Source: Acidobacteria bacterium UBA2994
GTDB taxonomy: Bacteria; Acidobacteriota; Vicinamibacteria; Vicinamibacterales; UBA8438
Length of the DNA: 64,000 bases
Assembly (NCBI GenBank): GCA_002346545.1
Contig: DEAA01000028.1
Location: 1 to 64,000 of the forward strand
Reading direction: 5' to 3'
Made by a program: the position numbers and the translations under genes. The notes below the pieces were generated by a model. The model did no database searches. It had not been told where the DNA came from and saw nothing but the letters and a program-made list of their open reading frames with translations. Shown one piece after another: positions 44,712 through 52,927 of the stretch (position 1 is its first letter; every line of letters begins with the position of its first letter).

Positions 44712-46616
44712 TTAGGCGTCGCGGCCGAACCCGAGTCGACACCAAAACGGGGCAACCCCCGCACCTACCAGCAGCAGGGATACCACCCAGACCGGGGTCG
44801 GTATTCCGGCCGGTGCCGGGCTGCCTAGCATCCAAGTACCGAACCCGACCAGCACGCTAAAGACCGTCACTGCGCACAATAGCATCGCGGTCAGGGCTCG
44901 AGCGAGACGGCCGGGCCCGGCTGCGGCGCCACTCCGGTCAACCATCTCTCCCACTGGACGCCAGTAGCCAACCGGACGCACTCGACGATAGAACGCTTCC
45001 AGAACCTCAGGCGCCTCCGGCCCTTTCAGCCAGACCGCGACCAGCGCCGCCAGCGTAGAAAGCGCGCCCATCAGCAACAACCGGAGTGCCTGCTGGTCAT
45101 CGCCAAACGCCGCCAGCAGCACCGGCGCCGCCACGGCCGAGACCGCCATCGCCGAGATCTCCCCCCAGGCGTTCATTCGCCACCAGAGCCAGCGCAGCAC
45201 CTGCACCACCCCGAGGCCGGCCCCGAATAGCAAGTTGACCTGCCACGCCTGATTGATGGACGTGAGCTGGCTCATGATCGCCAAGGCGATCAGCAGGATC
45301 ACCAGGCTCGAGCCGCGCGCCACCCAGACCAGCGACCGACCACTCGGCTCGGTGCCACGCCACGATTGGCAGATGAATCGCTTGTAGAGATCGTTCGTCC
45401 AGTAAGACGCCCCCCAGTTGAGGTGCGTATCCACCGTGGACGCCAGCGCTGCCAGCATGCCGGTGAGCATGAGACCCATCACGCCAACCGGGAGGAGCTC
45501 CGCCATCCCGCGCACGAAGGTGGCCTCACGATCTCCCTGTAGCAGCTCTGGCGGCAGCGAGGGGTCCGGCGGGAACAACACCATCAACCCGACGGCGATC
45601 GGCAGCCAGATCAGACTTCGCGCTACGACCTGCGTGAAGGTGAACACCAACGCGGCGGTCTTCGCGTCGCGGTCGCTTCGGCACGCCATCGAACGCTGCG
45701 CGAGATAGCCAGATCCGTCCGACACCGAGTTGATGAGCCATAACAGCCCCAACATCGAGAGCACCGTCAGCGTGGCGTCCTTCGCCTGCGCCGGGGTAAA
45801 GGCAAGAATCTGTGACGGCGTGATGCCGCCCGGACCGCCTTCAGAGAACGTAGACTGCACCCGCGCGGTCATCTCCCCCAACCCACCAGCCTCCCGAACG
45901 ACGAACACAGAGAAGGCGACCGTGCCAACGAACATGATGCCGATCTGGACCACGTCGGTAGCCGCGACACTGCGCAGCCCGCCGGTGGACGAGTACAGCG
46001 CGGTGACCGTGAGAATAAGCAACAGGGAGATCAGGTTGCTGGCCGTTCGGACCCAGACGTCTGCCGCCTCGGGACCCACAATCGAGAGCGGCACACCGAC
46101 GGACTCAACCAAAGCGACCACCGGTAGGAAGAGTCCCGCCGGCAACCACTGGTCCCACAACAAGAACGGCTCGGCGACCTTGGCGGCGGCAAACAGCACC
46201 CAGGCCAGCGAGACACAGTTGATGATGGTGCCCTGATAGACCGCCTTGACGCCACGGAGCACCGAAGCAGGGGGACCGCCGTAGCGCACCTCGGTCAGCT
46301 CGGCGTCGGTGACCACACCGGCTCGTCGCCAGGCGCCAGCCAGTACGAACCCCATGAAGAGGAAGGTGACAGCGTAGATCCAGAACTGCCAGACGCCGAA
46401 GATGCCCGAGACGGCGACGATGCCGGTGACCAGCAGGGGGGTGTCGGCACCGTACTGAGTGGCCGCCATGCTGAGCCCGGCCTTCCAGCCGGACAACGAG
46501 CGACCCGCCAGGAAGTACTCCTCGAGGCTGCGCGAGGCCTGCCGACGATGTCTGAGTCCAACGCCGACCGCATACACCACGAAGGCCAGAACGATCAGCC
46601 AGTCCAGTAGCTGCAC
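44712..46616 (-). CDS. Sodium:solute symporter (SSS family)
   Basis: 634 aa, with about 13-14 membrane segments. Seen: E-E-Y-F-L-A-G-R-S-L-S-G-W in the early loop, typical of SSS members, and L-E-E-Y ahead of it; A-T-D-V-V-Q-I-G-I-M-F further along; and G-S-G-Y-L-A-Q-R-S, which is the sodium-binding region. It imports an organic solute with sodium, fitting the sodium-linked antiporters at 55213 and 59724. Substrate unknown: sugars, acids or amino acids are possible. The start is GTG 46616 without a clear Shine-Dalgarno. It converges on the gene at 43790 with a 13-base gap. Confidence 0.87.
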   Translation of the reverse strand: MQLLDWLIVLAFVVYAVGVGLRHRRQASRSLEEYFLAGRSLSGWKAGLSMAATQYGADTPLLVTGIVAVSGIFGVWQFWIYAVTFLFMGFVLAGAWRRAGVVTDAELTEVRYGGPPASVLRGVKAVYQGTIINCVSLAWVLFAAAKVAEPFLLWDQWLPAGLFLPVVALVESVGVPLSIVGPEAADVWVRTASNLISLLLILTVTALYSSTGGLRSVAATDVVQIGIMFVGTVAFSVFVVREAGGLGEMTARVQSTFSEGGPGGITPSQILAFTPAQAKDATLTVLSMLGLLWLINSVSDGSGYLAQRSMACRSDRDAKTAALVFTFTQVVARSLIWLPIAVGLMVLFPPDPSLPPELLQGDREATFVRGMAELLPVGVMGLMLTGMLAALASTVDTHLNWGASYWTNDLYKRFICQSWRGTEPSGRSLVWVARGSSLVILLIALAIMSQLTSINQAWQVNLLFGAGLGVVQVLRWLWWRMNAWGEISAMAVSAVAAPVLLAAFGDDQQALRLLLMGALSTLAALVAVWLKGPEAPEVLEAFYRRVRPVGYWRPVGEMVDRSGAAAGPGRLARALTAMLLCAVTVFSVLVGFGTWMLGSPAPAGIPTPVWVVSLLLVGAGVAPFWCRLGFGRDA

Positions 46617-47023
46617 CGGGCGATCCTGACATGGGATCGCCCGGTGCGGCCACGGTCATCGGCGCCGTGGTGGTCGGCAGTGTTGGCGCCCCGCGCCGAC
46701 GAACCACGTTGAGCGGTGGCGCCCACGTGCAACTCTGCAGGGGCCTTCGGCCGTAAAGTCTAGCGTGGTGCTGCACGCTATCGACTATCGGTCACCGCCG
46801 CGCTCATGAGCATCGGTGCGTCTTGGCGGGCACCGTAGGGATGATCCAGCCACGCCCAATCCCGGTTTCGGGGTCATCCGCCCGACCTGGTGGCAGGCGG
46901 GTCTACCCTGAGACGGAGGTTGTGGCACGGCTCACACGAAAACGGCCCTCATCGCCACCTCCCTACGGGGGCAGGGAACGATGAGGGCCGCATTGGAGAA
47001 GACGGCGAGCGAAGCCCCGCGAG
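46617..47023. other. Gene-free stretch between the symporter and MBL genes
   Basis: 407 bases without a supportable gene. It holds the upstream region of the symporter (46617 onward) and a strong terminator for the MBL gene (46940-46991). No tRNA cloverleaf, riboswitch or open frame with coding character was seen. Confidence 0.5.
46940..46991 (-). terminator. Rho-independent terminator of the MBL-fold gene
   Basis: A perfect 12-bp stem (CGGCCCTCATCG with CGATGAGGGCCG, 46944-46955 and 46980-46991) encloses an inner 5-bp stem TCCCT/AGGGA. On the minus strand the stem is followed by TTTT, and it lies 32 bases past the stop of the MBL gene at 47024. A clear intrinsic terminator. Confidence 0.8.
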
Positions 47024-47959
47024 CTACATCGCGTCGATCTCGTCGTAGATCACCTGCACCCAGGCCTGGAACGACGCTGGCGCCGGCATGCTGAAGTCGA
47101 CGCGGAAACGCGGCTTGGGAGACCAGTCGGCGACGAAATCGGCCGCCGACACGCCCTGCGCCTTTGCCTGCTTGGCAGCCGACACCAGCCCATCGACAAA
47201 GTCAGCCATCTCCCGCAAGTCGTCGCGATCCATTTGCACGCTGTGCCCGGTGATGATCGTGTCGATATCGGTCACGGTCGAGTAGGCCATCCGCAGGGTG
47301 TTGGCGTACTCCAGCCCGCTACCGCCATTGCTCGCGTCCATGATCGGGACCTGCTTACCGGGGAACATGTCACCGGCATGCATGGTCCGCAGCGCGGGGA
47401 AGACCACCCAGGTGTCGCCACCCGTGTGCCCGCGACCGAAGTAGTACAGGTCCACCTGGTCGGCGCCGCTTCCGAGCGTCAGGCGATCCTGGTAGGTGCG
47501 GGTCGGGAGTCCCTGTCCCCCGCTGGTCTCGAACACGTCCGGGAAGTTACCGGGAAACCCGGTCACGGGATTCCACTCTTCCATCAGCGTCTTGGCGTTG
47601 TCGTGCGCCACGAACTCAACCGTGGCCGGAAACTCGACGTTGCCGCTGACGTGGTCGAAGTGCGCGTGGGTGTTGATGATGGTGGTCACCGGATTCGAGG
47701 TTAGCTCGCCGATGGCGTCGATGAGCGGCTGCCCCCAACCGGCCACCTTCGTGTCCACCAGCACCACACCGTCGCTGGTAACAAACGCGGCAGAGTTCCC
47801 GCCGCCGCCTCGCAGGACATAGAGATTGTCCTGAAGCTGCTCGACCTCGACCTCCATCTGGCCCTGCTGACCGGACACCACGCCGACAGGCAACGCACCC
47901 ACCACCACAAGGGCGCCCAGAACCGCGACTCTGCTGACGCCATGTTCTCGAAAGCTCAT
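47024..47959 (-). CDS. Exported MBL-fold metallo-hydrolase
   Basis: 311 aa from ATG 47959, with a GGAG Shine-Dalgarno and a signal peptide (VAVLGALVVVGALPVGVVSG). The zinc motif is T-H-A-H-F-D-H, with later G-R-G-H-T-G-G-D and T-G-H-S-V-Q. Strong likeness to the gene at 25176 (same V-L-L-V-D-T-K-x-A-G core and G-D-M-F) shows they are paralogs. Likely a lactonase or beta-lactamase-like hydrolase; the substrate is not readable. It is transcribed toward a perfect terminator at 46940. Confidence 0.84.
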   Translation of the reverse strand: MSFREHGVSRVAVLGALVVVGALPVGVVSGQQGQMEVEVEQLQDNLYVLRGGGGNSAAFVTSDGVVLVDTKVAGWGQPLIDAIGELTSNPVTTIINTHAHFDHVSGNVEFPATVEFVAHDNAKTLMEEWNPVTGFPGNFPDVFETSGGQGLPTRTYQDRLTLGSGADQVDLYYFGRGHTGGDTWVVFPALRTMHAGDMFPGKQVPIMDASNGGSGLEYANTLRMAYSTVTDIDTIITGHSVQMDRDDLREMADFVDGLVSAAKQAKAQGVSAADFVADWSPKPRFRVDFSMPAPASFQAWVQVIYDEIDAM

Positions 47960-48158
47960 GCCTGCTCCTTCGCTTGAAACATCATGGCCGGCGGACAACA
48001 ACCGCCGGGGTTAATCAGATCCAGACGAGGATGCCCGCATCGGACCTCCGGGGTCAAGCGTCGCGCGACAGAATGCCTCGAGCCAACGCAGCTTGTCAGG
48101 GTTGCGGACCACGTAGAACCCGGTCAGCCCCGCCGCAAGAATGTGACGGGGAACCCGA

Positions 48159-48455
48159 CTAGTGGTTGCGGACCACCCAGACCGCGGCGTGAGGCTCGTC
48201 GACATGCGACGCCTCTTCTTCCAGCTTGCGGTGTTCCTCGAACGCGAGCCACTGGGCGTCCGTCCAGCGCCGGCGATGGTTGGCTGGCTGCTGCGCCAGT
48301 TGGACACCGTCGGCTCCGGTGTAGAACGGGATCGTCTTGCGAGCCTCGGTGTGGCGCCGCACCAGGCGCGCGTCGAGGGCCACGGCGTCGGTCACCTCAT
48401 GGGTGGGCAACGGCACAGGGTCGTAGACGACGCCTCGCTTATCGCGATAGCTCAC
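48159..48455 (-). CDS. Small hypothetical protein
   Basis: 98 aa from GTG 48455 (VSYRDKRGVVYDPVPLPTHE), filling the gap between the MBL gene and the GntP-type permease. It is hydrophilic, with a long helical stretch (RWTDAQWLAFEEHRKLEEEA), no signal or membrane segment and no motif I recognise. Alternative frames in the same bases are less protein-like. It lies divergent from the permease by 53 bases; whether it is expressed is uncertain. Confidence 0.45.
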   Translation of the reverse strand: MSYRDKRGVVYDPVPLPTHEVTDAVALDARLVRRHTEARKTIPFYTGADGVQLAQQPANHRRRWTDAQWLAFEEHRKLEEEASHVDEPHAAVWVVRNH

Positions 48456-48508
48456 CGCGTCATTGTACGCGGATTGACATCAACGACCGCGCGCATGATG
48501 CTCCCCGT

Positions 48509-49855
48509 GTGATTACCGAGAGCGTCCTCATCGCCATCGGCGGTCTGGTGGCCGTCGTCGCCCTGTTGTTTCTCCTCATCACTAGATTCAAGTGGCACGT
48601 CTTCATCGCGCTGCTCGTACCCATCGTGCTGTTCGCCCTGATCCCGGGGATCGATCGGCAAGCCTTTATCGATGCCTTCGAGCAAGGCTTCGGACGCACC
48701 GTCCAGGGCATCGCAGTGGTCATCGTGATGGGTTCGATCCTGGCCGAGGCGCTCAAGCACACAGGCGGGATCGAGCGAATTACGGCTTCGATGATCGGGT
48801 GGGTGGGCCAGCATCGGATGCCGCTCGCGCTGACCCTAAGCGGGTTCGTGATCGGCCTGGCGATCTTCTCCGACGTCGGCTACGTGATCCTGAATCCTCT
48901 GGTCCACTCCGCCGCCATCAACAGCGGTCTCAACATGAGCGTTATGGCGACCGGCCTGGTCGGGGCGATGCAACTCACGCACGCCATGGTGCCTCCGACG
49001 CCGGGCCCACTGGCGGCCGTGGCGCTGGTTGACGCCGACATCGGGCAGGTGATCGTCTTCGGCGGTCTCGCCACCTTTATCGGCGCGCTGGCCGGTTGGG
49101 CCTACGCCCAGATCGTAGGCCCACACATCGAGTCGCCGCCATCCGAGGAGTTCGTCGGTCAATCGTTCATTGAGCAGGGACGAGAGGCCGAGCTCCCGAC
49201 CACCTGGCGCGCCTACGCCCCGATCCTGATTCCGCTGGTCCTGATTGCCAGCCAGAGCGTGACCGCCTTCGCGCTGCCAGAAGACCACCTGGTCAATGCC
49301 GCCATGCTGTATTTGGGATGGCCGGTCGTCGCCCTGAGCATCGGCATCCTCCTGGCCTACCGGAACACAAAGGCGAACCATGCCGCTGCGCGGGTTAGCA
49401 CCTGGGTCGAAGAGGGGTTGCGAGGCTCGGCCATGATCATCATGGTGACCGGGCTGGGCGGATCGCTGAGCCAGATCCTCCGCTCGACGCCCGCCGTGGA
49501 TGCGATTGCGGAGACCGTGGCCGCAACCGGGCTGCCCGCCATCTTCCTACCGTTTGTGCTCGGCATCGCCGGCAACATGATCACGGGGTCAACCACGGTG
49601 GGCGTAATCACGGCCGCCTCGGTCGCCGCCCCGATGATGGACACCCTTGGACTGAGCCCCGAGGCCACGATGCTCGCCGGCGCGGCGGGGTCGATCATCA
49701 TCAAGTACGTGAATTCGAGCTATTTCTGGGTGTGCACCTCGCTATCTCGCATGTCGCTGAAGGGCGCGCTGATCTCGTTCGGGGGAGTGACCTTCGTCAA
49801 CGGCGCCGCCTCGATGGCTGTGGTCTACGTACTCTGGGCGACGGGGTTAATTTGA
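48509..49855 (+). CDS. GntP-family gluconate/organic acid:H+ symporter
   Basis: 448 aa from GTG 48509, all membrane segments (about 12). The G-N-M-I-T-G-S-T-T-V-G segment and the early F-S-D-V-G-Y-V-I-L-N-P-L and M-V-P-P-T-P-G-P blocks are typical of GntP permeases, which import gluconate or related sugar acids with protons. Proximity to two sugar dehydrogenases, which make aldonates, fits such a substrate, though this is inference. A longer in-frame extension upstream reads as non-coding and is dropped. It ends at the TGA 49853-49855, directly before the PIN fragment. Confidence 0.85.
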   Translation: MITESVLIAIGGLVAVVALLFLLITRFKWHVFIALLVPIVLFALIPGIDRQAFIDAFEQGFGRTVQGIAVVIVMGSILAEALKHTGGIERITASMIGWVGQHRMPLALTLSGFVIGLAIFSDVGYVILNPLVHSAAINSGLNMSVMATGLVGAMQLTHAMVPPTPGPLAAVALVDADIGQVIVFGGLATFIGALAGWAYAQIVGPHIESPPSEEFVGQSFIEQGREAELPTTWRAYAPILIPLVLIASQSVTAFALPEDHLVNAAMLYLGWPVVALSIGILLAYRNTKANHAAARVSTWVEEGLRGSAMIIMVTGLGGSLSQILRSTPAVDAIAETVAATGLPAIFLPFVLGIAGNMITGSTTVGVITAASVAAPMMDTLGLSPEATMLAGAAGSIIIKYVNSSYFWVCTSLSRMSLKGALISFGGVTFVNGAASMAVVYVLWATGLI

Positions 49856-50120
49856 TCGCCTACGAGACCTGATCGAACGCCTGGCCACATTCTTCTCAGG
49901 CAATGGCCACCACTTCTGGCCAGACACTGTAACGACGCTCGACGGCGACCGCTTCGACACGGTCATGATCCCCAGGCATAGACAGCTCACCGACATCTAC
50001 CTGTGGGGGTTAGCCCAGTCTCACGGAGGGTGTCTGTCCACCTTCGACACGCGGATTCTGGCGAAATCCGGCAGCGGCATTACTCGACAAACGCTCCTTG
50101 TCATCGAACCGACCAGGTAG
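49851..50120 (+). pseudogene. 5'-truncated VapC-type PIN-domain toxin gene
   Basis: Ninety open codons end at TAG 50118-50120 but have no usable start: the only in-frame methionine lies within the domain. The sequence H-H-F-W-P-D-T-V-T-T-L, then H-R-Q-L-T-D-I-Y-L-W-G-L-A-Q-S-H-G-G, and L-S-T-F-D-T-R-I, is the C-terminal half of VapC-like proteins, with the third and fourth acidic residues (T-D-I-Y and F-D-T-R). The first half, with the first catalytic Asp, is absent, and no VapB antitoxin is nearby. The remainder abuts the permease stop, so it looks like a deletion remnant. Confidence 0.75.
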
Positions 50121-50135
50121 CGAGGCGGGGCCGGT

Positions 50136-50164
50136 TTGACAACGGCAGGGCCAGGGCACACGAT
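50136..50164 (+). promoter_or_regulatory. Sigma70-like promoter of the small transcript
   Basis: A perfect -35 TTGACA (50136-50141) is followed after exactly 17 bases by CACGAT (50159-50164), which keeps the important A, A and T positions of TATAAT. An inverted repeat AGGGCCA/TGGCCCT (around 50147-50172) brackets the -10, a possible operator. Transcription would start about 50171. Confidence 0.6.
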
Positions 50165-50280
50165 GTGGCCCTGTCGTGGTTCCGCGTCGGCGGCAACGTC
50201 TGGCGCGGCGGCCCCGAGTGGGTGGCCGGGCGGCCCAGGGGCCGGGCGGGTTGGGACCCGCCGCATGCTGTGCGCCTGCG

Positions 50281-50293
50281 AAGGAGGTGATCC
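50281..50293 (+). promoter_or_regulatory. Full-length Shine-Dalgarno (13-base match to the 16S 3' end)
   Basis: AAGGAGGTGATCC is complementary to 13 bases of the conserved 16S rRNA 3' tail, far more than usual. GGAGG lies 7 bases before the GTG at 50295, an ideal distance, which supports translation of the short ORF that follows. Confidence 0.7.
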
Positions 50294-50294
50294 T

Positions 50295-50339
50295 GTGGAC
50301 GAATTGAAGTACGGCTCTGCGGAGGTGACGTCCTCGTAG
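50295..50339 (+). CDS. 14-codon small ORF
   Basis: GTG 50295 to TAG 50337-50339 encodes 14 residues: M-D-E-L-K-Y-G-S-A-E-V-T-S-S. It follows an extreme Shine-Dalgarno at perfect spacing, a promoter 130 bases upstream and, 77 bases downstream, a strong terminator. The peptide resembles no precursor I know: it lacks the E-x3-Y pair and length of PqqA, and has no cysteines. It might be a leader peptide, a peptide precursor or a device for ribosome binding on an RNA. Short ORFs are hard to prove; the RBS is the main support. Confidence 0.45.
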   Translation: MDELKYGSAEVTSS

Positions 50340-50415
50340 GGACCTCCAAGCAACAGTGGTGGAGGGTTTTCCCCAGGACGGGGTAACCCAACGTCACTGA
50401 CGCAGATCCCGACTC

Positions 50416-50454
50416 AGGGCCTCGGCCGTCCACACGGCCGAGGCCCTTCTTTCG
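50416..50454 (+). terminator. Strong Rho-independent terminator
   Basis: A perfect 14-bp stem (AGGGCCTCGGCCGT, 50416-50429, with ACGGCCGAGGCCCT, 50434-50447) and a 4-base loop CCAC are followed by TCTTTCG on the + strand. The minus strand lacks a T-run, so it serves the + strand transcript and not chiefly the convergent sugar dehydrogenase gene. Confidence 0.8.
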
Positions 50455-50510
50455 TACGGGCGCCGGCGGTGGGTCACAGAACCTGGGGTTTCTGCCCTGC
50501 CGGAACCTCC

Positions 50511-52862
50511 TCAGTACCCTTCAAGAACCGGGAAACCCTCGTCCGTTGGCAGCGGTTGGACGCCGAGCGCGTTCAGGGTCATCGACACCTTGCGGTAGCG
50601 GGCGACCGTCGCCGCGATCGACATCATCTGGTGGGTGTCGTAGGACTCCGACAGGGCGGTCCACGTCTGGTCCGAGATCATCGTGTCGCGATACAGCTCG
50701 TCGGCGGCGTTGATCAGTAGGCGCTCGGTGGCATTCCATCCGGCGGCGTCCTGCCCCTGCGCGATCCACTCCGGCTCTAGGCCATGATCGCGGGCGCGGC
50801 CGACGCTGCCCACGTGCTTGGCCCACTCGTAGACCGACTGCGTGTTCCAGCCCGTGCGGAGAATCAGGATCTCGCGGTCGTACGGGGTCAACCGCGAGAG
50901 CTCTGGATTGTTCACATAGCTCGGACTCGCATACCACTGCGACTCCATCTCGGGGTGCTGGCGCAGGGTGCGCCCCACCCGCAAGCCGTCTCCCTCCACC
51001 GGATCAATGCGGGGCGCGGTCAGCGGGGTCTCACGCTCCGGCACGTCGATTCGGTACGCCACCTCCGCGCTCGGGATCAGATTCCGTGCTCTGGGGTCGG
51101 GTTGGACGCCGAGGGTGTTGAACAGAATCGAGGACGAGACAACGTCGGCCACCGTGACCACCGCGTCGGCGAGATTCCGGGTGTCGTACATCCGGGAGAG
51201 CTCGGTCCAGGTGGCGTCGGTGGCCGCCGAGTTCCGGAACATCTCGTCGGCCAGATCGATCAGCACCTGCTCGAACGTGTTGAAGCTGTCGGCCTCGCCT
51301 TCGGCGAGCCCTTGGATCTCGTCTGCAGTCAGCCCATGGTCCGAGCGGTCGGCGTGGGCAGACCACAGATAGGCGTTCTGGGCGAGCCAGGCAGTCCGCA
51401 AAATCAGGATGCCGCGGTGACGCGGCGACAAAGTCGAGTCGTTGGACACGTAGGTCAGCAGCGGCAGGAACCGATTGGCTAGCGCCGGCACGCGAAGGAG
51501 CGTTCGGAGCGCCTCACCCGGCGGTCCGGTCCGGGTGAACGCCTCGGCGATCGCAGTCTGCTCCTCCGACCACTCGGCCCGGGGCAGGGACGGCACGCGC
51601 GCCTCCGTCAGCCGGTCGATGAAGACGCTGCTACCCGGAGGGGCGACGATGGCACGGGCCGGCTCGATCCGCAGGAGCACACCGGCGGCCTCGTCGGTCA
51701 ACACGTAGAGATAACCATCCAGCCCCTGCCGGATGTCGCGAATCCGCTGCTTGAGCTCGGTCAGGAGCGACTCGCGGCGGATCTCTTCGCCGCGACGGTT
51801 GAAGACAATCCGTTCGATGTGTCCGGTGCGCGGCATCCGGCCTTCCATCATTGAGCCAACGAATAGGTTGCCCTCCCATTCGGGGAAGTGAGGACCGGTG
51901 TAGAACGCTAGGCCTGAGGGGCCGATGGAGGGCCACCAGAGGATCTCCGCGTCCTCAAACTCGGGCCGCCACGGTGTCTCGCTCACTCGCACACCCGAGT
52001 ACTCACGGCTGTAGGACGCGAGCGGCCAGCCGTAGTTCGCGCCCGGCTTGATGATGTTGGCCTCATCGCCACCCTGGGGGCCGTTCTCTGTCGCCCACAA
52101 ATCGCCTGTCTCAGGGTGCCAGGCCAGCCCCAGTTGATTGCGGTGGCCCATCGAGTAAATCTCGGGGAGATAGGCCGAATCGCTGGTGAACGGGTTGTCC
52201 GGCGCGGCACTGCCGTCGTCACTCAGTCGAAGCAACTTGCCAAAGTGGGTGCCGGGATCCTGTGCGTAGCTGCCGGTGTCGGCGAACACGTAGGAACCGC
52301 CCACCGTCATGTAGAGCGAGTCGTCTGGACCCCAGACCAAACGTGAAGCGGCGATACCGCGGTCAACCCCCTCGGCCACAAGAATGTCGCGCACCTCGGT
52401 GAGATTGCCGTTGTCGAGCCGGCCACGCGCCAGCGCCACCGTAACTCCTTCGCCCCCGTCGTCGGTCCGGATCGACTTCGAATAGGTGAGGTAGACGATC
52501 CGGTCGTCCGCGGGATGGACGGCCACGTCCATCAGCCCCGCCCGGTCAGAATCGGAGAACACCTCGGGGACTCCCGGGATGTCACGGTCGAGCAACTGAC
52601 CGTTCCGGATCACACGCAACGTCCCCTTGTCGCGCTCGGTAACGAGGATGTCGCCGTTACTCCGGAACGCCATCCCCCACGGGTGCTCGAGATCGTTGGC
52701 GACCGGCACCACCCGGATGCGCTGCACCTCGGCACTGTAGAGCACCACCGGCCCGTCGGGCGCCGGCACCGGAGGAATGAAGTCGCGGCGTTGCCCGACG
52801 GCGGTCGAGGCCGTGACGATCGACGCCAAAACGAGCGCCAACACTCGGTGCGAATGACTCAT
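50511..52862 (-). CDS. PQQ-type soluble sugar dehydrogenase fused to two CMD-like domains
   Basis: 783 aa with a signal peptide (VLALVLASIVTASTAVGQ). Residues 35-410 are a GSDH/sorbosone-dehydrogenase propeller: H-P-W-G-M-A-F, G-L-M-D-V-A-V-H-P, M-G-H-R-N-Q-L-G-L, N-G-P-Q-G-G-D-E-A-N, N-Y-G-W-P-L and F-V-G-S-M-M-E-G. Two carboxymuconolactone-decarboxylase-like helical domains follow, each with an I-L-I-L-R-T-x-W motif, a downstream D-H-G-L and a D-L-A-D-E or N-A-A-D-E-L helix. The propeller oxidises aldoses with PQQ and calcium; the CMD parts are AhpD-like but lack the C-x2-C redox pair. No pqq biosynthesis genes lie in the window. Confidence 0.85.
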   Translation of the reverse strand: MSHSHRVLALVLASIVTASTAVGQRRDFIPPVPAPDGPVVLYSAEVQRIRVVPVANDLEHPWGMAFRSNGDILVTERDKGTLRVIRNGQLLDRDIPGVPEVFSDSDRAGLMDVAVHPADDRIVYLTYSKSIRTDDGGEGVTVALARGRLDNGNLTEVRDILVAEGVDRGIAASRLVWGPDDSLYMTVGGSYVFADTGSYAQDPGTHFGKLLRLSDDGSAAPDNPFTSDSAYLPEIYSMGHRNQLGLAWHPETGDLWATENGPQGGDEANIIKPGANYGWPLASYSREYSGVRVSETPWRPEFEDAEILWWPSIGPSGLAFYTGPHFPEWEGNLFVGSMMEGRMPRTGHIERIVFNRRGEEIRRESLLTELKQRIRDIRQGLDGYLYVLTDEAAGVLLRIEPARAIVAPPGSSVFIDRLTEARVPSLPRAEWSEEQTAIAEAFTRTGPPGEALRTLLRVPALANRFLPLLTYVSNDSTLSPRHRGILILRTAWLAQNAYLWSAHADRSDHGLTADEIQGLAEGEADSFNTFEQVLIDLADEMFRNSAATDATWTELSRMYDTRNLADAVVTVADVVSSSILFNTLGVQPDPRARNLIPSAEVAYRIDVPERETPLTAPRIDPVEGDGLRVGRTLRQHPEMESQWYASPSYVNNPELSRLTPYDREILILRTGWNTQSVYEWAKHVGSVGRARDHGLEPEWIAQGQDAAGWNATERLLINAADELYRDTMISDQTWTALSESYDTHQMMSIAATVARYRKVSMTLNALGVQPLPTDEGFPVLEGY

Positions 52863-52927
52863 AGTTTCTCCCGGAGGGCCCAGACTAACCGATCCGGACC
52901 CGCTTCAGCGACCGGCGGCTTTAGCCC

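Larger units (their letters stand above)
50172..50454 (+). ncRNA. Candidate short structured transcript (leader or small RNA)
   Basis: Between the promoter at 50136 and the terminator ending near 50454 lie about 280 bases with local hairpins: GGCGGG/CCCGCC (50245-50262), GGAGGT/ACCTCC (50321-50347) and GGGTT/AACCC with inner CCCC/GGGG (50364-50389). The 14-codon ORF is in the middle. The unit is bounded and independent of neighbouring genes. It may be a small-peptide mRNA, a regulatory RNA or both. Not matched to any known RNA family by eye. Confidence 0.4.

Noticed and set aside
43643..44764. A 373-codon minus-strand open frame over the Ig-like exported protein
   Set aside because: The + frames here have signal peptides, heme site and tight operon spacing; no motif on the other strand.
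46617..47023. tRNA or riboswitch in the symporter upstream gap
   Set aside because: I looked for a cloverleaf with T-loop and anticodon arm and for known riboswitch patterns; none was found, only the terminator at 46940.
50295..50339. The 14-codon ORF as a PqqA-type precursor
   Set aside because: It lacks the E-x3-Y pair and is too short, and no pqq genes are near, although two PQQ enzymes are in the region.
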